This document shows positions 59,576 through 64,000 of a stretch of DNA of 64,000 bases, piece after piece (positions within the stretch are counted from its first letter, which is position 1; each line of letters starts with the position of its first letter). Under the pieces are notes generated by a model. The model searched no databases. It was not told where the DNA came from and saw nothing but the letters and a program-made list of their open reading frames with translations. A program made the position numbers and the translations under genes. The DNA is from Cognatilysobacter xinjiangensis (GTDB lineage Bacteria > Pseudomonadota > Gammaproteobacteria > Xanthomonadales > Xanthomonadaceae), in the NCBI RefSeq assembly GCF_014651995.1, contig NZ_BMXY01000001.1:1178001-1242000 (forward strand), given 5' to 3'.

Positions 59576-60660
59576 GCGTCGACGTCCACGTGGATCTGCT
59601 GCAGCTCGAGCGCCTTGTCTTCCGGCAACGCGTCCATGGCGAACCAGCCGGCGGCGATCTCGGTGCCGGCAAGGTATTTCAGGCGCTCGCGTGTGCGGTA
59701 CGGCGGATAGAATTCCGCGTGCAGGTGTGATTCGGGATGCGGGCGGCCGTCGGTGGGCGCCTGGTACCAGGCCATCAGGTATGGGAACGGCCGGTGCCAT
59801 AACGCGTCGTACTTCATCAGCACGGTCTTGAGCGCGCGTGCGAGGTCCGCACGCTGCGGGCCGGAGAGGTCGCAGAACGTGGCGACCGGATCGATCGTCG
59901 CCACCCAGACCTCGTACGGGTAGCGCGCCGCGGCCGGCACGAAGACCACCGCGTATTCGCCGCGGTAGACGAGGCGTTGCGCGTCCTCGATCTCCTTGGC
60001 GATGTGGTCCTGCAGCACGCCACGCCCGGTACGTTCGTAGTACGCCTGCGCCACCTGCTGCATGCGCGCGGGCACCGGCGGCACCGACGGATAAGCGTAG
60101 ATCTGCCCGTGCGGGTGATGCAGCGTGACGCCGACTTCGGCGCCGCGGTTCTCGAACGGCAGCACGTACTGAATGTCGGTACCGGCGCCGACCTTCGCGG
60201 TGCGGTCGGCCCATACCTGCAGCAGCAACTCGATGTGCGACAGCGGCAGGCGGCCGAGCGAGGACAGCCGGTCCTGCGTGAACACCACCACCTCGCATTT
60301 GCCGGTGCCGGGCGCCGTCTCGACGATCGACGGCGGCGCCTCGTCGGCCCCGGGCGCGAGCGACGGGAAGCGGTTGTCGAACACGGCCACGTCCCACGCG
60401 CCCTGCGGCAGTTCCGTCGGTGCGGCAGGATCGACCGTCACCGCCAGCGGGTTGTACTCGGGCGGCGGCAGGAACGTGCGGTCCTGACGGTAGGCCGCAT
60501 AGGTAATCCATTCGTCTCGCAGCGGATGGCGGCGCAGGTGCGGGCTGCGGCCCAAGGGCTCGAGGAACGGGCTGGGCGCGTCGGCGATACCTTCCAGCGG
60601 CGCGCGCGAGTACAGCGTCAGCGACCGGCCGTCCGGCTTGGTGAGCTGCAGCGTGTGCAT
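59572..60660 (-). CDS. galT: Galactose-1-phosphate uridylyltransferase
   Basis: Exchanges UMP between UDP-glucose and galactose-1-phosphate. The 362-residue HIT-superfamily enzyme has the nucleophile motif [10 protein letters not shown], the metal-site [15 protein letters not shown] region and the C-terminal [10 protein letters not shown]. The ATG shares one base with the stop of the GH2 gene. galE is not in the window. Confidence 0.95.
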   Translation of the reverse strand: MHTLQLTKPDGRSLTLYSRAPLEGIADAPSPFLEPLGRSPHLRRHPLRDEWITYAAYRQDRTFLPPPEYNPLAVTVDPAAPTELPQGAWDVAVFDNRFPSLAPGADEAPPSIVETAPGTGKCEVVVFTQDRLSSLGRLPLSHIELLLQVWADRTAKVGAGTDIQYVLPFENRGAEVGVTLHHPHGQIYAYPSVPPVPARMQQVAQAYYERTGRGVLQDHIAKEIEDAQRLVYRGEYAVVFVPAAARYPYEVWVATIDPVATFCDLSGPQRADLARALKTVLMKYDALWHRPFPYLMAWYQAPTDGRPHPESHLHAEFYPPYRTRERLKYLAGTEIAAGWFAMDALPEDKALELQQIHVDVDA

Positions 60661-62534
60661 CACGCAGCGCCCTGGATGTGCGTGCGCGACATGCCCACCG
60701 CCTTGCGGATCTGCTCGATCGGGATCTTGGGCACGCGATCCTCGGTGAGCAGGCCGTTGGCCTCCTGGAAGGTGTCGGCGAACTGGGTGTAGCAGTAGCC
60801 GCTGAAGAGCGCGGTGTAGGTCACCGCCTCGATCAGCTCGTGGAACCGGCGCGCGAACTCGTCGGCGGCCTCGGCGACCGAATAGCCCCAAATCTCGGCC
60901 GTGTCGCCGTCCACGTCGCTGGCCTTGCGCGGCCGCGTGTCGAAGGCGATGCCGCCGAACTCGGTGAGCATCACCGGCTGGCCGCGGTGCGGATAGCCGT
61001 CGAGCGTCAGCACCTTGCCACCCGGGCGGCGGCGGTCGAACAGCTGTTCGGTGCTGACCTCGGGGCCATAGCGCTGGCGCAGGTGCTCGATGTTCGCGTC
61101 GTAATCGTGGATGCCGATGATGTCGGTATCGCTGCTTTCCCAGCCGTCGTTGCCGATCACCGGACGCGTGGGGTCCAGCGTCTTGGTGAGGTGGTAGAGC
61201 GCGGCGACGGCGTTCTGGTGCGCGCCGACCGAAGTGAGTTCCGGCACGCCCCAGGACTCGTTGAACGGCACCCAGGTGATGACGCAGGGGTGGCTGAAGT
61301 CGCGCTCGATCGCCTCGCCCCATTCCTTGACGATGCGCTTGATCGCGGTGCGCGTGAAACGGTAGGCCGACGGCATCTCCTCCCAGACCAGCAGCCCGAG
61401 CCGGTCGGCCCAGTAGAGGTAGCGCGGGTTCTCGATCTTCTGGTGCTTGCGCACGCCGTTGAAGCCCATGGCCTTGGCGAGCTCGACGTCGCGGCGAAGC
61501 GCGGCGTCGTCGGGTGCCGCCAGCAGCGTATCGGGCCAATAGCCCTGGTCCAGCACCAGTTTCAGCTGGTACGGGCGGCCGTTGAGCATGAAGCGGTCGC
61601 GCAGCACGCCGACCGAGCGCAGCGCCGTGTAGGACTGGATCTCGTCGAGCACCTCGTCGCCGCGCTTGAGGCGGATGGTGGCGTCGAGCAACTGCGGCTT
61701 TTCCGGGCTCCAGAGGATCTCGTTGCGGAAATCGTCGATGCCGGGATCGGAGAGGATGATGCGGCGGTCCACCTCGCCGTCGATGATCATGTAGCGGTCG
61801 TCGGCCAGCAGCCTGTCCTTGTGGCGGATCTGCACTTCCATCGACAGGCCGTCGACGCGCTCGCCGATCACGCGCGCCTCGAAGGTGAGCGCGAAGCCTT
61901 CGACATGCGGCGTCCAGCGGATCTTCTGGACGTAGGTGCGCGCGACGCGCTCGATCCACACCGTCTGCCAGATGCCGGTGGTGCGCGGATACCAGATCGA
62001 ATGCGGCTCCAGCTGCCAGTCCTGCTTGCCGCGCGGCTTGTTGAGTTCCTGCGGATCGTCCTCGACGTAGACGCTGAGGACCTGCGGGCCTGAAGAATTC
62101 AGAACGTCGGTGATGTCGCATTGAAAAGGCGTGTGTCCACCCTCGTGCGACGTTACGAAGTGCCCGTTTACCCACACTTTCGCGAAGTAGTCGACCGCGC
62201 CGAAGTGCAGGATCACGCGTGAAGCGCCTGTCGCCTCCACGTCGAACTCACGTTGGTACCAGCAGGCTTTGTGAAACCCGCGATCACCGATCCCGCTGGC
62301 CTTCGATTCGATCGGATACGGCACCTCGATCCGTAACGGCCACTGCTCGATCTCACCCGGGTGCGAATAACGCTTTTCGTCGTCGAACGTGAACCGCCAG
62401 GGTCCGTCGAGCGACTGCCAGTGCGTGCGTCGCAGCTGCGGGCGGGGATAGGCCTCGTCGTCGCAGAAACGCGATGCATCGGCTGCAGTCGATTGATGTG
62501 CGGATTTCACTTCGTCGAGATGCCGTTCACCCAA
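60660..62534 (-). CDS. Glycoside hydrolase family 2 enzyme (beta-galactosidase/glucuronidase-like)
   Basis: A 624-residue GH2 protein: jelly-roll sugar-binding domain ([36 protein letters not shown]), an immunoglobulin-like domain, and a TIM barrel with acid/base Glu in WVPFNESWG and nucleophile Glu in [11 protein letters not shown]. There is no signal peptide, so it is cytoplasmic. Coupling to galT-galK-galM argues for a galactoside substrate. The start is uncertain: TTG 62534, or GTG 62510 eight codons later. Confidence 0.88.
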   Translation of the reverse strand: MGERHLDEVKSAHQSTAADASRFCDDEAYPRPQLRRTHWQSLDGPWRFTFDDEKRYSHPGEIEQWPLRIEVPYPIESKASGIGDRGFHKACWYQREFDVEATGASRVILHFGAVDYFAKVWVNGHFVTSHEGGHTPFQCDITDVLNSSGPQVLSVYVEDDPQELNKPRGKQDWQLEPHSIWYPRTTGIWQTVWIERVARTYVQKIRWTPHVEGFALTFEARVIGERVDGLSMEVQIRHKDRLLADDRYMIIDGEVDRRIILSDPGIDDFRNEILWSPEKPQLLDATIRLKRGDEVLDEIQSYTALRSVGVLRDRFMLNGRPYQLKLVLDQGYWPDTLLAAPDDAALRRDVELAKAMGFNGVRKHQKIENPRYLYWADRLGLLVWEEMPSAYRFTRTAIKRIVKEWGEAIERDFSHPCVITWVPFNESWGVPELTSVGAHQNAVAALYHLTKTLDPTRPVIGNDGWESSDTDIIGIHDYDANIEHLRQRYGPEVSTEQLFDRRRPGGKVLTLDGYPHRGQPVMLTEFGGIAFDTRPRKASDVDGDTAEIWGYSVAEAADEFARRFHELIEAVTYTALFSGYCYTQFADTFQEANGLLTEDRVPKIPIEQIRKAVGMSRTHIQGAA

Positions 62535-62569
62535 GACTCATCTTTTTTAACCAAACCAGTGAGAGCGCC

Positions 62570-63832
62570 ATGTCAAAGCAAACGGATTCGGTAGGCGACG
62601 AGCGGGCTGCAGTCGGTGGCGGCACGAATGCCGCCGACACCGCGGATTCGGCCTCCGCGGCGGTCTCGGGTGCGTTCGGCGACGGGCGCGAGAGCTTTCC
62701 GATCATCGTCCACTGCCATCTGCGCTGGGACTTCGTCTGGCAGAGGCCGCAGCAGATCTTCTCGCGGCTGGCGCGCAACCACCGCGTGCTCTTCATCGAG
62801 GACCCGGTCATCGCCGAGGGCGAGCCGCGCCTGGCGATCGACGAGCCCTACCCGAACCTCGTGCGCATCGTCCCGCAGATCCCGCAGCACCTCGCGGTGA
62901 ACGCGGACAAGGACGCCGAGATCTTCCTGCCGCAGATCAAGAAGGCGCTGGACGAACACCCGCTTCTCGCGGGCCGCTTCGAGCAGCCGCTGCACTGGTT
63001 CTACTCGCCGATGCCGGCGCCGGGCTACATGGGTCAGTTCAATGCCGTCGGCGTGGTCTACGACTGCATGGACGAACTCGCGAACTTCCGCTTTGCGCCA
63101 CCGGACATCGCCGACCGCGAGCGCTTCGTCATGTCCAGGGCCGACGTCGTGTTCACCGGCGGCTACCAGCTGTTCGAGTCGAAGTCGCGGTTCCACGACA
63201 ACGTGCACTTCTACGGCTGCGGCGTGGACGTCGAGCACTACGGCAAGGCGCGCGACGAGGCGACCGAAGTGCCGGCGGCGGTGCTCGCCGCGCCGGGACC
63301 GCGCTTCGGCTACTTCGGCGTGATCGACGAGCGCCTGGACTACGAGCTGATCGCCGCGCTCGCCGAGCGCTTCCCCGCCGCCTCGGTCGTCATGGCCGGC
63401 CCGGTGGTCAAGGTCGACCCGAACGAGCTGCCCAAGCACGAAAACATCCACTGGCTTGGCCAGCAGCGCTACGAGGACCTGCCCGCGATCGTCAAGGGCT
63501 TCGACGTCTGCCTGATGCCGTTCGCGCTCAACGAGGCGACGAAATACATCAACCCGACCAAGACGCTCGAATACATGGCGGGTGGCAAGCCCATCGTATC
63601 TACCGCGGTGGCCGACGTGGTTCGCAACTTCACCCCGATCGTCGACGTCGCCCGCTCGCCCTCCGAGTTCGTCGACGCCGTCGAGCGCGCCTGGCGCCAG
63701 GCCGATGCGGAACTGATCGCGCAGGGCATCGAGCGCGCCCAGAACGCGTCCTGGGACGCGACCGTCGAATCCATGCGCAACGACGTCCAGCAGGCCATCT
63801 GGACCGATGTCCCCGCGCAAGCCGCCGCCTGA
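62570..63832 (+). CDS. Glycosyltransferase, GT-B fold
   Basis: A 420-residue enzyme with an N-terminal half containing HCHLRWDFVWQRPQQIF and VYDCMDELANFRFAPP, and a C-terminal half with FGYFGVIDERLDYELI, NIHWLGQQRYEDLPAI and NPTKTLEYMAGGKPIVST, which holds the nucleotide-sugar-binding acidic residue. The first ~40 residues are Ala/Asp-rich and likely disordered. ATG 62570 follows GAGAG. It precedes glf by 12 bases, suggesting a role in a galactofuranose or related surface glycan. Confidence 0.88.
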   Translation: MSKQTDSVGDERAAVGGGTNAADTADSASAAVSGAFGDGRESFPIIVHCHLRWDFVWQRPQQIFSRLARNHRVLFIEDPVIAEGEPRLAIDEPYPNLVRIVPQIPQHLAVNADKDAEIFLPQIKKALDEHPLLAGRFEQPLHWFYSPMPAPGYMGQFNAVGVVYDCMDELANFRFAPPDIADRERFVMSRADVVFTGGYQLFESKSRFHDNVHFYGCGVDVEHYGKARDEATEVPAAVLAAPGPRFGYFGVIDERLDYELIAALAERFPAASVVMAGPVVKVDPNELPKHENIHWLGQQRYEDLPAIVKGFDVCLMPFALNEATKYINPTKTLEYMAGGKPIVSTAVADVVRNFTPIVDVARSPSEFVDAVERAWRQADAELIAQGIERAQNASWDATVESMRNDVQQAIWTDVPAQAAA

Positions 63833-63844
63833 CAGGAGCACTGA

Positions 63845-64000
<156 letters not shown>

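Overview
The window is chromosomal DNA of high G+C content from a gammaproteobacterium, most likely of the Xanthomonas/Lysobacter/Luteimonas group (Lysobacterales). The evidence is gene order known from that group (dapA-gcvR-bcp-phoH; lexA-recA-recX-alaS-csrA-tRNA-Ser-tRNA-Arg), a LexA operator of the Xylella/Xanthomonas type (TTAG-N6-TACTA), and frequent GTG/TTG starts with ATGA or TGATG overlaps. I see no transposase, integrase, CRISPR array, rRNA or replication origin. No gene-free gap exceeds about 300 bases.

Layout. 1-5 kb: dapA (cut by the left edge), gcvR-like ACT protein, bcp/prxQ, PIN-PhoH ATPase, thiD and an alpha/beta hydrolase. 5-17 kb: a microaerobic respiration block with hemN and the complete cbb3 oxidase set ccoNOQP, a 2-TM protein, ccoG, ccoH, ccoI, ccoS and a SafE-like metal transporter. 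The Fe-S regulator Anr faces it, and perfect TTGAT-N4-ATCAA sites lie before hemN and ccoN. 17-19.3 kb: an fdhA-type dehydrogenase and two tRNAs. 19.3-28.6 kb: csrA, alaS, recX, recA, a DUF1508 gene, lexA, pncC and mutS. 28.6-33 kb: a TMEM175-like channel, katA with an OxyR-like site, two small-domain genes, hslR and a Mut7-C gene broken by two homopolymer frameshifts. 33-42.7 kb: rplS-trmD-rimM-rpsP and ffh, separated by a wecB-nfrB-nfrA locus predicted to make and export a c-di-GMP-controlled ManNAc polymer. 42.7-48.4 kb: ccsA and a marR-OMF-emrA-emrB drug efflux operon.

48.5-55.6 kb is the accessory part: an M23 peptidase, a Spy-like protein, then small genes mostly on the minus strand (ABM monooxygenases, GNAT, rifampicin ADP-ribosyltransferase, TonB-like, a Tat-exported quinol monooxygenase, MAPEG). 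Two well-formed attC sites whose cores contain the stop codons of the preceding genes, plus decayed attC-like hairpins, mark at least part of it as an integron cassette array without an integrase in view (a CALIN). 55.7-64 kb: radA, then a GH2-galT-galK-galM galactoside operon on the minus strand. Divergent from it are a glycosyltransferase and the start of glf (UDP-galactopyranose mutase), so galactose use and galactofuranose glycan synthesis may share the UDP-galactose pool.
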